Source: Heliocidaris erythrogramma
Taxonomy: Eukaryota > Echinodermata > Echinoidea > Camarodonta > Echinometridae
NCBI GenBank assembly: GCA_025617745.1
Contig: CM046867.1
Coordinates: 25,102,705-25,166,704 of the forward strand
Direction of reading: 5' to 3'
Length of the DNA stretch: 64,000 nt
A model generated the notes under the pieces. That model made no database searches. It was not told where the DNA came from and saw only the letters and a program-made list of their open reading frames with translations. Position 1 is the first letter of the stretch; the number at the start of each line of letters is the position of its first letter. Shown here one piece after another: positions 53,347-64,000 of this stretch. The position numbers were made by a program, and so were the translations under genes.

Positions 53347-54600
53347 TATGTGCAAATTCTACATAACCACTTTACTCTTCACTTCAGTCGTAGTAATAAT
53401 CAGCAAGGTATCGTAGCTAATTTATGATGCAAATTTTCATATCACACGATTACCCTTTCCATTGTATAATCAAAGTATTAAAACTACCTTTCTTTCAAAA
53501 TGCAAATTTTGAACTTAATATTTCCGAATATTGCATTATCCGTATGGGCTGTGGCATTCGACTGGACCCATTTAATAAGATGTAATAATTTTGCGGATAT
53601 TTTGTACGCTGTTGTTTGACATCAGAACATAGACAAAGGAAGAAAAGGAAATAAGATGGAAAGATTCGTAACTCTTAATGGCATAAAGAACAAAAGTAAG
53701 ATTGGGCACAAGAAGTATTTTAAGTGGACAACACAAACGGCATTATACGCAGTGGAAAGTAGTAAGCAATAAGGGGGGAGAGAGGGAGAGAGAAAGAAAC
53801 TCAGTGAAAAAAGGAGATACAAGAAACCAGTATGGGTTGAGTAAGGTTAATTGGAAAAAAGTGATAAGTGTAATATTGGTCATGTTTCAAAACCAGTCCC
53901 AATCTACGAAGTGTATGTTTGCCCATTTTCTCCAGTGTTACACCTTACGTATGTACACACACTGTCACATTTTAGGTTCGGTTAGAGTTCATTAAAATAA
54001 GTAAAATGACCTAAGGCATGCATGCAGTTTTTCTCAGTAATTTATAACAAATTGGACAATATAGCAATACTCACGCAGATAAAAGAATATCCATCAGACT
54101 TAAACCTTTCTCTCTCCTCTATCCATGCATCATTTTTTTCCCCTTCATGTCCCCTATTCTCCTTCGACGAGAAACGTTGTTTCTTGTTTTCAACTTCAAT
54201 CTTTAATAATGTTTCTACGCCAAAGGAAACGTTTCGACCCACTAGCATCAAAATGATATCTATTTTCAAGGGTCGCCTACAGATATAACCTTAATTCACT
54301 CCTTTTTTCCTGAAGTTTTTCATCTCTTTTCTCTGGCTTTCCCGTTTTTCTCAAGTAAGCCAACACCTTTCAGTAAACCCTCGTTTCCATCACAGTAGGA
54401 CGTTATTTGATACAAGAGGTATCCATTCTTGAAACCCGCCGGGAATCAGTTCTGGTGTAAACATGTTACAGGTGAAGCGCGGCGCCGGGCGCTCGGCTAA
54501 TGCATGAAATGTATGTAAACAGGGCGGCGCACTATTGTGGTCATGTAAGCCTACGATCTTTGCTTTTACCCGGTTGCTTTATGATCACTGACCCTCCAAA
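53347..54600. other. Intergenic stretch, nothing recognised
   Basis: AT-rich. Composition becomes more GC-rich after about 54430 (GCGCGGCGCCGGGCGCTCGG near 54477) on approach to the promoter. Confidence 0.4.
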
Positions 54601-54627
54601 CCAAGCCTTGCATGAATGCCGAATCGC

Positions 54628-54680
54628 CCAATCATAATCTGCCAAACGATCCTTCAAATTCCCCGCCCCGCCTTATAAAG
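54628..54680 (+). promoter_or_regulatory. Canonical core promoter: CCAAT, GC box, TATA
   Basis: CCAAT at 54628-54632, CCCCGCCCCGCC at about 54661-54672 and TATAAAG at 54674-54680, in the standard order and spacing. Start expected near 54705. The region is free of repeats, unlike its neighbours. No coding frame follows, so the product is unknown. Confidence 0.5.
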
Positions 54681-54704
54681 TAGTACGCCACATCATCTTC
54701 TTGA

Positions 54705-55356
54705 AGGGTAAAAGATTTTAAGTGTCAGCGAAGCTTTTTATCCGCCTTGCTCACAACGTACAGTTACCCCGTGGAGTGAGCATGCGTTGTACAAGTTGAA
54801 ACGCCACACTTTGTTTTATTTTGTGGTCGGTCTACATTCTAAGTAGTTGCCAAAGTATGCAGTGTACTATCAGCTGTAGAAGGCGAGCTGGTGTCTGCGC
54901 ACGGAGCAGCATTGAACCAAAAAAAAAATGAAGTAGACCTCACACGGGTGGGTGTATACAGTCACACGTAATCCACCACGTATTCACATATCGCTGCGGC
55001 TTTTGAGCACCATATTGAAGCTCATGAACAGGCTTTGTCTTATCCTTCATTAAAATAAAAACCCTCACAATCAGAGCTCAACTACTGATCTCACCTTTTC
55101 TTCACTGCCTAGCTACGATTCGTCTTCCTCCATCTTTCATGTGCTTTGATGATTGTTTGGAGGTAGTGTTTGAAAAGCAAGGCACGCACCGAGTGATCAG
55201 TGGATTTTCCGGATCTCCGCGACCATCATCGATCTGTTATTGCGTCCATCTCGTCCTCCTCCCAATGATGGATAGATGACTGGGCAGACTCGGAACGTGC
55301 CAGCAAATACATTTCTTTTACACCTCTAGATATTTCTAGACAGTTCGCTTGTCAAG
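54705..55356 (+). other. Candidate 5' untranslated exon (or non-coding RNA)
   Basis: About 650 bp between the promoter and a strong donor, GTCAAG|GTAGGTCC, at 55356/55357. It has several short upstream frames but none above about 30 codons. It is either the 5' UTR of a gene extending beyond the window or a non-coding transcript. Confidence 0.35.
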
Positions 55357-56046
55357 GTAGGTCCGAAGGAACAGAGACCTACATCACCCTCTCCTACAAC
55401 CATGTCATATCATCAGATTGCGCGGCCATCCGCACGATCATTCATTTTGGATTCTCAAAGACTTTTTGCTCCTCGACTCATGGAGCATACCAATTAATCC
55501 ACCCTGAACTATTTGTCTTCTATTTTGTTCTTTGAATCTGCAGTATATTGGACGTATGTTCTATAGTGCGAATCCGACTGAAGTTGAGTTGTACCGATAT
55601 TTGACATCTCTTCGGATAGTTCGTCTTTTTGGAGGTGTCTTGTACATGTAATCGCCAAATGGCTGATAATCAGTGAGAGAATTGCTTTCAGATAAGAATA
55701 AAGGTAAGTAAAAAGAAAAATTCTTTTTGGACCAGTGTGCATTTCCTACATGGTTCAAATTCATATTGCTCCCGTTATACATGAACGAAACACACCTTCA
55801 TTATTATTCATGTAATGCGAGCGACTGCATTTCCTTGGTAATTATTGTCGTAAACTGATTTCATTGATGGTTAATTGATGTCAAATCAGATTGTCCTTTT
55901 GAAGCTAAGAAAATCAACAAGCGACTAGCCTGCATTTGGTCAAAATGAGTTGGAACGAATTATTTCTTACTGAATCTAGCCTGACGTCTTTGTTAAAAAA
56001 AACAAGAGGAAATGAGAAAAACAATTAACAACAACAACACTACTTC
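55357..56046. other. Putative intron or intergenic, nothing recognised
   Basis: AT-rich, with no repeat ends and no coding frame with splice sites. Confidence 0.35.
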
Positions 56047-56054
56047 TACTACCA

Positions 56055-56088
<34 letters not shown>

Positions 56089-56281
56089 ACTCTAAAAAAG
56101 GATTGGTCAAAATAATCAATGTCCGACCAAAAATATTGGTGGAGATTGACCAATATGATGGTCAATATTACCAAATAATTGATTAAAATGTACCAAACTT
56201 TTGGTTAATTTTGACCAATTTTTTTGTCGGACACATTTTCACCAACATAGTGGTTATTTTGACCAAACCTTTTTTAGAGTG

Positions 56282-56333
<52 letters not shown>

Positions 56334-56400
56334 GCTGCTGCTGCTACTACGTGTACTACTACTACTACTAATGCTGCTACTACTAATCCTACTACTATAC
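56047..56400. repeat. (CTA)n microsatellite split by a MITE
   Basis: CTA repeats at 56047-56087 resume at 56282 and continue to about 56400 with CTG interruptions. The long frame of threonines here is the repeat itself. Confidence 0.9.
56088..56281. mobile_element. Tc1/mariner-type MITE inserted in the (CTA)n tract, 194 bp
   Basis: CACTCTAAAAAAGG at the left and CCTTTTTTAGAGTG at the right, each flanked by TA, the Tc1/mariner target. TTGACCAAT-type motifs repeat inside. Confidence 0.85.
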
Positions 56401-56409
56401 TAATAATAA

Positions 56410-58880
56410 TAATAATAATGACATAAAATAATAATGACAAAACAATGATAAAAATCTGCATTTATATAACGCTTGATACACATTGTTTCTAAGTTTTTCA
56501 CATTATATAGATAATGGTCAAACAAGAACAGAAGCAATCAACATGATATACAAAAATATATATAAATTACATGTAAGCTTATTTCCTGGCTTGGGTTTTT
56601 TTTTACAACCATATTTAAATCGCATTACTACGGTTTAATATTTATTTCCCTATTCTGTGTACGTCATCAAATTTTTGATAAAACCTGGGCCGAACTTTGT
56701 GTTTTCTGTTGATAGCTCGTATTTCGTTTCTAAATAAAGCATAGGCGTGGCATACACATTATACGAATGACTACGATTGGATAATTCTTTTCAATGAGAT
56801 AATGCTCTTTTAAAAATTGTGTTGTGTAAAATTAACTCCTCATGTTTATAAAATGGCATTTTTCATTTTTAAACCAATATTATATTTGATTATGGGTGAT
56901 ATTACAAATAAAGTACCATTCATTACGTAACTTTAGCTTTATATATTTTATCCAATCTTCTACTTCTTTCCTACGAGAGGTCGTCCGTTCTCCAGAGTCG
57001 ACATTAAAACTAGAAAGGTCTTGCAAAGACAAAATTTATTATCACGAGGCGGATGAGGGGCTCGGGGCTGCAGACCCCCTCCCCCTTATTACCCATCCTG
57101 GCAAACTTCACCTCAAATCCAGACAGTCGTGACTCCATATACCGGTAGCAAGGTGGTCTATTTGTAATTTCTATGACAAAACAAAATGTTTTCGCTGGAC
57201 AAATGTAATAACTACAAAATTGATATTGAAGCTAGAGACGTAAGCCCCCTGGCAAATTTGTGCCCGTGCGCATATAATGATCCCTTCTAATGTATTTCTG
57301 CATGTTGATATAAAAGGGTTAGGATTTATAATGTATCCATTACTACTTTGCTTTGTGTATTTTGATTATATTCTCAGTAAATGCACGTATGCTCACATAC
57401 GTACCGGTACATCCTTTACATTCGGGTTCGAGTATATACAGTCATGGATATTTTGTAATAAAAATCCGCTCGTTCAATTTCCTTTGACTGCGTTATATGA
57501 AATGGCTTGACTGCGGGATTTTTTTCTTCTTCTTTTTTTGTACTTCACGTATATATAGCTACAACATGTATGTTAAAAGAAGATTGTACTTTTCAGTCGG
57601 TCGCGAGCATAGATCAAAGGTAAATTCGTAATTACAACTCCATTCTAACAGCCCTTGATATAAAATGGCATAACAATTACCTCTTACTTGTACAGGCATT
57701 AACATGAGTAAGATAAGCATAATTACCGTGTCTCTTGAAACATTAACAGCGGGCTGGTAAGTAATTACGAGTAAAGGCGTATTGGAAGAAAAGATGTATC
57801 CCTATTAAAACTAGATAACAACCTTCTACAGTTTAGAGTGATTTTTAATCACTCAAACAAGTCGTTATCTGCTGTTTGAAGAGAGTGATAGACCGGGTGC
57901 TTTTCAATTTGAGTGATTCCGTTTATGTTTAAGGATATATCTCATGTCAGTGGCGTATGAAGCACATTATTAATGAGTCAAGTGATTGTTTTGATTCTAA
58001 TGTATGGTTTGATGGCCAATTAGAGCGCTTCGTGGGATATGAGGAACCGAGTTTTCATAACATCCATGAAGCCTTTGTGATGATATACAATCAAGTTTTT
58101 AGACATGTCCACTTCATAATATCATAATCTTAATGCGATCGGGGTTGACGATAAGCGCTGTCAAAATCATTTACAAAATTAAAAGAATATACCGAGACTG
58201 CCTGAAGTACGAGTTCGTCGTAAGGGAATCATTACTATATAATTACAGGTTGAAGTGAATTAAGTGCTTGAATATGGGAGAGATGGAGAGAGAGGAGAGA
58301 AAGAGAAAGAGAGGAGAGATGAGAGAAAGAGAAAGAGAGGGGATAGGGAGAGATAGAGGAAGAGGAGGTGAAGAGGACAAATACTGTGAGGAAAAGGATT
58401 ATGGGATGATGCGATCTCTATGACTACAATACATCTCTTATTCAATATAAATATTAATTCCGGTCGAGTATGACCAGCGACCCCACGTTGTCTGAACCCA
58501 CACTATACGCCGCTATACCAATTACCATGAAAATTCGTCCTGTTTTACTAGTAAGGAATATTTTCTCAACTCCCATGAGCCTTGTACATTTGCATAGATC
58601 AGAGAGAATAACTTCTTTGAGAGAGAGAAAAAAAAATCAAGGTGTGGTTTGTTTGATCTTGGACTGTTTTATACATTTGTAGATTTGGGTAGATTTTGGC
58701 AGATTTACCTCCATAAACATCAATAACAAATTCAAAATAATATTCAAATTTATTTATATCAGAAAATAATGATTATTGACGACTAATGGTCACTGATCAT
58801 TTCACGTCGAACAAACTCTCGTACTTGTTTAGTTCTTTAATGAAGCAGTCAGAGTTTCACTTAAAGCCTAATGGGTTACA
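56410..58880. other. Intergenic stretch, no gene seen
   Basis: AT-rich. Includes a small GAGTGATTTTTAATCACTC hairpin (57837) and GA-rich 58275-58375. No recognised repeat family. Confidence 0.4.
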
Positions 58881-58885
58881 TATCG

Positions 58886-59372
58886 TTTTCCGAAGGTTCA
58901 TAGTTCCGAAGGTTCGTTACTCCGACGCGTCGGACGGTTCGTAATTTCGAAAACGAAATAGGGTTCATAATCCGAAAATGAAAAAGAGTTCACATTTTCG
59001 AAGGTTCGTAATTCCGAAAACTTATGTAGGACTCTATTGTATTTTCGGAATTACAAACCTTCGGAATTATGAACCCTTTTACATTTTTGGAATTACGAAC
59101 CCTATTTCATATTCTGAATTGCGAACCTTCGGAATGACGAACCTTCGGAGTATTGTAGCAAATGATTTCGGAATTATGAACCCTCTGCTATGGGGAAGAG
59201 TTTCGGCATTACGAACCTTCGGAATAACGAACCTTCGGAGTAATGCATCAAAATAATGTTGGAATTATTGACCCAATTTCATTTTCGGAATTATGAACCC
59301 TCTGCTATGGGGAATTTGTGTTTCGGAATTATGAGCCTTCGGAAAAAGGAACCGTCGGAAAAACGAGTACCC
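58886..59372. repeat. TTCGGAATTATGAACC tandem-like array
   Basis: More than fifteen alternating versions of TTCGGAATTA(C/T)GAACC and its complement, with TTCCGAAGGTTCGTAA at the left end and TTCGGAATTATGAGCC at the right. It is an array of 15-20-bp near-palindromes, not coding. Confidence 0.85.
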
Positions 59373-59876
59373 CACTATAATGTGGCACTGTAACAACCCG
59401 TAAGTGCCACATAGCTGCCTTATGCCTCAAAATAGCCACACACTTGACAAATTTAGTCCCTTTAGCCACCATTAAGGACATATCATCTCCATGACAATGG
59501 CCACGCAGAATCCACTACCCCTCCCCCTCCCCCCGACATGAAGTGCCATGCATGTATGCCTCAAGGCCGTGGACAGGGCACATTATTTATTTTCACCTGG
59601 TAAAATTAAGGAAATTTCGAAATTCCTTCTTTACCGTGCCATGACCGCCACGCAGATCCCGTAATGACCACGTGGATGTCGTTATTGCCACGGGATATAT
59701 ACATGTACATGTCCAATCCAGAGTCACAACAAAAGGGGCCTATGTCTAGGTACCGTGTGAAAGTGTGACTACAACAAAAGTATTCAAGTGCATTGTGTAA
59801 TGAAGTTTTACCCAGCTGTCTGAAACTGTCTGAAACACACCCAAAGCCTTGAATACATTTGTGTATTATTGCCTTA
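59373..59876. other. Intergenic, nothing recognised
   Basis: TGCCACG/GACCACG phrases recur (59500-59690). No gene. Confidence 0.35.
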
Positions 59877-60305
59877 ACCCTTAAAGGCCCGGGGTGGAAT
59901 CCACCCCCCCCCCCCCCCCCCTCCTGGACGTTTGCCGCGATATGTTCGAAGATAATTTTTCTGTGTCGCGAGCTTTCATGACTTTGTAGCCTACAGCCTT
60001 ACGCATACCAAATTTATAAAATTTTGACCGACGGGTACGTCAGACGGTCAGAATGATTATCCACAGTACACAATGCGGTATTTTCAATTTGCGAATATGT
60101 AAATAATCAAACCGTTTGAGATATAGATATGACATTTTACACGGTTATTCTTTATAATATACTCTCTGTGTGCCAAGTTGCAGAAATTTTCATCACTCCA
60201 CGGCCGAGATCCTAGTGGGGTGGATTCTATCTCCCCTCCCCCACCCCCCCCCCCCCCCCTCCGGCTGAGAGGGCGCCAAAATAACCCTGCCTTTTTAGGG
60301 TTTAA
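59877..60305. mobile_element. MITE with CCCTTAAAGGC ends, about 430 bp
   Basis: AACCCTTAAAGGC at the left, GCCTTTTTAGGGTTT at the right. GGGGTGGATTC plus a C-run occurs just inside both ends. Confidence 0.5.
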
Positions 60306-60494
60306 GACGTGTACCAATCATCTGAAAAAATAATTTGTGTACCGCTATAATGTATAAAATCAATCTCAAAGAACTTTATCTGGCATTCTATAGGTCAACA
60401 GTTAAGGAGTATGAAGGAAATAGAGGATAACATGGAGGTGAGCGCGGAACCGAACTCAGTGTTGAGTTCCGCACGAGCCCTTATCTTGGCGAGT

Positions 60495-60608
60495 GCGTAC
60501 GGGTGGCGTCTTTTTTCCCCGTACCACTAATGGTAATAAAGGAATAAACCGTATTATGAGCGATTTTACGCATTAATGGTACGGTAAAAAAAAGACGCGT
60601 ACGGGTGT
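60495..60608. repeat. Palindromic MITE-like element, about 114 bp
   Basis: CGTACGGGTGGCGTCTTTTT and CCGTACCACTAATGG at the left are mirrored by CATTAATGGTACGG and AAAAAAGACGCGTACGGG at the right. A separate hairpin (GCGGAACC...GGTTCCGC-like) precedes it at 60443-60471. Confidence 0.6.
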
Positions 60609-60849
60609 GTCGAGTAGTCTGCCCACGAGTCGTTTACGCTTATAGAGAGTGTATTAAAGTTGCAATATCTCTTCTAGAAATAATATTTGAAGCCCATATT
60701 TTGAACGACATGGAACCTCCAACATACAGAGCAAAATATATTTTTGGTGATTGGTAAAGGAGTGGGGTCAATTCCCTTTAACAGTCTCGCCTATATTTAC
60801 AGATTGCCTTCTGTCTGACATAATCATAAACGAAGTATGCGTGAGTTTG

Positions 60850-60850
60850 T

Positions 60851-60881
<31 letters not shown>
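60850..60881. repeat. (GT)n microsatellite
   Basis: Sixteen GT units. Confidence 0.95.
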
Positions 60882-60884
<3 letters not shown>

Positions 60885-61009
60885 TGTCTTGCCTTAAATG
60901 TCAAGGCGAATTTTATGGAAGTACCGTGAGTTAGTTGTTCATTCACTTGAATACCAGTTCCGATGTTAAGGGTTTGAATATCAGGTCGTTGCACTTTAAA
61001 ACATGTTAG

Positions 61010-61165
61010 GTAAAATTTTACCCAATATTCATTGGGCAAGATGGGAACATGACGGGAACATGCATGTTTGCTGGGTAAATATCTGCCCAATGTTGGGTAC
61101 ATTTTACCCAATGATGGGTTAAATTTTACCCAGTAAACATGCATGTTCCCTTTTCACCCAGTATC
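61010..61165. repeat. Palindromic element with GGGTAAA/TTTACCC motifs
   Basis: GGGAACATGCATGTTTGCTG at 61054 is mirrored by CAGTAAACATGCATGTTCCC ending at 61150. Several TTTTACCCAATGATGGGT-type words lie inside. Confidence 0.65.
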
Positions 61166-64000
61166 GGGTTAATTTTTGTCCCACATTATTTTAGAGTTTG
61201 CGTATGTTATTGAGCCATGATTTTTACATTTGATTATCTCGACGCAGGGGTTCAATGGGTATCTTGGAAGAATTTATACCTTGAAATGAACGTGCGTTGT
61301 TAATGGCTGCCGGAGCTAGAGTAATACTTATTTCTAAACCACTTGGGGCGCATAAAAATGTTTTTTTCATAATGTGATAATACACTATACAAAATATAAC
61401 AGAAATTATTGTCATTGCAGCAGTGAAATATGGCATGTAAGTCGATATAGACATCTCATTTAATAACGCTTGAAAAGCAATATCTGTTTCTCATTCGTTG
61501 AGTGCTATTCCATATAAATTATATTCCGTGTTGTTTCCACGCAATTGTCGGCTAAATGTTGTATGACGATGAATAATTACCACCGCTCTACAAAAAAAAA
61601 GTCAACTATTGGGGTCTCATTCATGAGGGCAATAATAGAAAATGATAAGAAGAGAGAGAGAGAGAGAAGGGGAGAGAGTATATAGAGAAAGTGAAGATAC
61701 AGAAAGGGAGGGAGAGGAAAAATAGAGAGAGGGAGAGGGGAGAGAGAAAGTGAGAGGGGGAGAGTAGAGAAAGAGAGAGAAGGGATGGTGATGAGCAGGG
61801 GCGGATCCAGAATTTTGTAAAAGATGGGGACAGTGCCGTAAAAGTACACAAAAGAGGGGGCAATTTTTTTATTGTATCCTTAAGGCAGTGGCGTAATGAG
61901 CCAAAAGTTTTGAGCGGACTGAGCCTGCAGTAAGAATTGAACTATTTTTTAAAGCGCAAGGAACGAAGTACATATAATACTCGTATATAAATCCTATAAA
62001 TTGGGGGGTACATCCCCACCCCTCCCGCAAATAAGAAGACTTTGCATTTCGCTGGATAACATGAAAATGTTGCACTTACAGAGACCAACGTCCTTGCAAA
62101 ATTTAATAATATATTTTGCGAGGTCGCGTAGCGACCGAGCCAGAAAATTTATCCTCCCTTTTTTTTCTCTCTTACGGGATAGGCAGCTTAGATTGTCATT
62201 AATTTTTTGCGACTTTCAATTTCGGGGAAACTATTCCTCTCTGCCTATATGTAATACCTGTTTATAGATTTTCTTTAATTTTAAGTTTAAGTGTATTAAA
62301 CCAGGGAGCGGAGCGACAGAGGATTTTCTGTTTTGAATAGTGAAAGTTTGCATTCTAAGCACTTCGAATCCTGAGTAGTGTGCTGTATACCATCAACTCA
62401 TTGTTTACTTCTCTCACTTTCGAAAGAAATTTTCACGATAGTGAGTGGGCCCATTGTAAAGGGGCTGGTTTTGGTAGAAGAGGAAAGCTCCCCTCCTATA
62501 ATAAAAAAATGGGTTTCAAAAGGGGGAATGGGTCGGTTTTCTCCATATACATGATATGCATAATGATTGTATCAATAAACTCTGTTACTTATTTCAAGTT
62601 TTTATCTGTTTATTTTTCAATGTTAACAGGACCATGTTGAAACACAGGATATCTGAACATGTATTCCTGTATAAAGATGTTTTATTAAATAATAAATAAA
62701 AATAATAAATAAATAAATAAATATGTAGATCCGACACTGGTGATGAGGACGGATTGGGAAGAGAGAAGAGGCATAGAGGGGGATTTTAGGACACAAAAGG
62801 GAACACAACAGGGAACAAAGACAGATTATGAGTTTGCGCATGTGCGTAATAGGTGAGCATATAGGTCTTTGAAGATAACAGAGGAATATATGAAAGTCGT
62901 TGGAAATGGTGAAAGTCAGAAACGAGGGAAAATTGAAAAGAGGGGAAGGAGGGATAACGGGTTCACACAGCTAGGAGCAATTTTACTTTCCTTAAGTGCC
63001 ATCGACACGTTTGTTTTCAAACTGTTTACTCGCATACCTCACGTAACTTGTGGCAACCCTATCTGCCAATCAATTTAGATAATTGCAAAATTTCAAGGTC
63101 TTTGGATTCTTCATAATGTATCACGAAGGTATCGTGTTTTTGTATCATCAAATGTGAACAATTAAAAGTTGATCTTCACAATTTCACCTCCCTTATTTGA
63201 TATTTGTGTTCGAACGTTTTAAAATATTTATTTGGCACATTTCACTTATGCCTTACGGCTTTTGTGATGGCATAGCACTCTAGAATGTCGTTTTTATTTA
63301 TGGATTATCTCAAATATAACATTAAACAAACTTATTACTAAGCCTTATATAGGTTCGAGAGAAGATTAAGTCTTGTTCTTAAAAATATTTGCTTCCATTT
63401 TTTAGGGTTTCTGTATAACTTATACAGAGAACCTTTTTTTCGTCGTAGAGTCTGCATGTAGGTCCGTCTATAATGAAATTTGTATACAGCTCAAGGTAAG
63501 TATAAATTTCAATTAATCATCTATCTCCTATCTGGAAAACATTGCTATCCAACAGTAAGACTATAAGCTTCCCTTTAAAGATGGTCATATGTATCACCCA
63601 ACTACATGTACAATACATGAATTTACATAATTACACTGTTTTCCTCTTTGTCAGAGTATTGTGAATTGATTTACCTCCTGCCTGCATCAGGTTTTTTTCA
63701 ATGTCTCTTTTCTTATCTCAATCCCTTCCATTCCCTTTCTCCCACTCCCCCTCTCTTTCTTCTCACTTTCTGTTCTTCTTCCCCATTTCTTCCAACTCCT
63801 CTTTTCTTTCTCTTTCCCAATCTCTCCCCTCTCTCTTAATTACTTTCTTCCTCTTTATGTGTATTATGCTTTCGACTCTGCAGTTATCCGAAACATCGTC
63901 TTTCGAGAAGAAAAAAATTGAATTGAAATGAATTATTGATGTTCCATTGTAAATGATCTAGAGGGAACAAGGCATTATATAATAAGTACTTACTGTTTCT
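61166..64000. other. Intergenic, microsatellites and transposon ends only
   Basis: (GA)n 61650-61780; a hAT-like end CAGGGGCGGATCCAGAATTT at 61798; a GGTCGCGTAGCGACC hairpin near 62124; (AAAT)n 62684-62722; CT-rich 63700-63835; and AAATTGAATTGAAATGAATT near 63915, a possible LINE tail. No gene seen. Confidence 0.45.

Noticed and set aside
56183..56461. Poly-threonine or poly-valine proteins
   Set aside because: These are translations of the (CTA)n microsatellite.

Overview
This looks like a window of an animal nuclear genome, most likely an echinoderm and probably a sea urchin. The evidence is indirect. The background is AT-rich with frequent ACATGTAC-type words. There are long poly-C and (CT)n runs, a tRNA-derived SINE with a (CTT)n tail, and the end of a small inverted-repeat element I know from echinoderm genomes. 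Genes are split into small exons with GT-AG introns. No marker gene fixes the species.

Left half (1-34,500). Two genes converge tail to tail. At the extreme left, 2-166 (+) looks like the last coding exon of a gene that starts outside the window. From about 34,500 down to 802 (-) I reconstruct a six-exon gene. It has a non-coding first exon with an NRF1-type promoter palindrome at 34,487-34,496, then coding exons or exon parts at 25,890-25,783, 24,684-24,612, 14,480-14,359, 6,063-5,989, 4,687-4,544 and 936-802. The reading phases agree at every junction and give about 218 residues. I do not recognise the protein. Its introns are full of non-autonomous transposable elements. Intron 1 holds a 1.46-kb foldback palindrome and four copies of a GC-richer unit, two of them in a 691-bp direct repeat.

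Middle (34,500-44,940). There are no convincing genes. It holds two adjacent long inverted-repeat elements (35.3-37.3 kb), a tRNA-derived SINE (38.85 kb) and a decayed LINE reverse-transcriptase C-terminus (41.0 kb). It also holds a 101-bp perfect inverted repeat closed by a tRNA T-arm-like loop (41.5 kb) and two copies of a repeat with three 128-bp units each. Every unit carries a perfect DR1-type nuclear-receptor sequence.

Penelope island (44,947-50,094). A GC-rich Penelope-like retroelement (reverse transcriptase plus GIY-YIG endonuclease) is present as two head-to-head copies. The right copy has an intact 879-residue ORF. The left copy is truncated at its N-terminus. The shared 725 residues are identical in translation. 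The pair is bracketed by the same 9-12-bp sequence (catcttctt, up to attcatcttctt), so it seems to have inserted as one unit. Each pseudo-LTR segment carries a hammerhead-ribozyme-like motif with an unusual core. TATA and CCAAT boxes at both ends point outward.

Right end (50,100-64,000). This is mostly small transposon relics and microsatellites. One canonical promoter (CCAAT, GC box, TATA; 54,628-54,680) is followed by about 650 bp of non-repetitive sequence ending in a good splice donor at 55,356. It may be the 5' untranslated exon of a gene that continues to the right, or a non-coding RNA.
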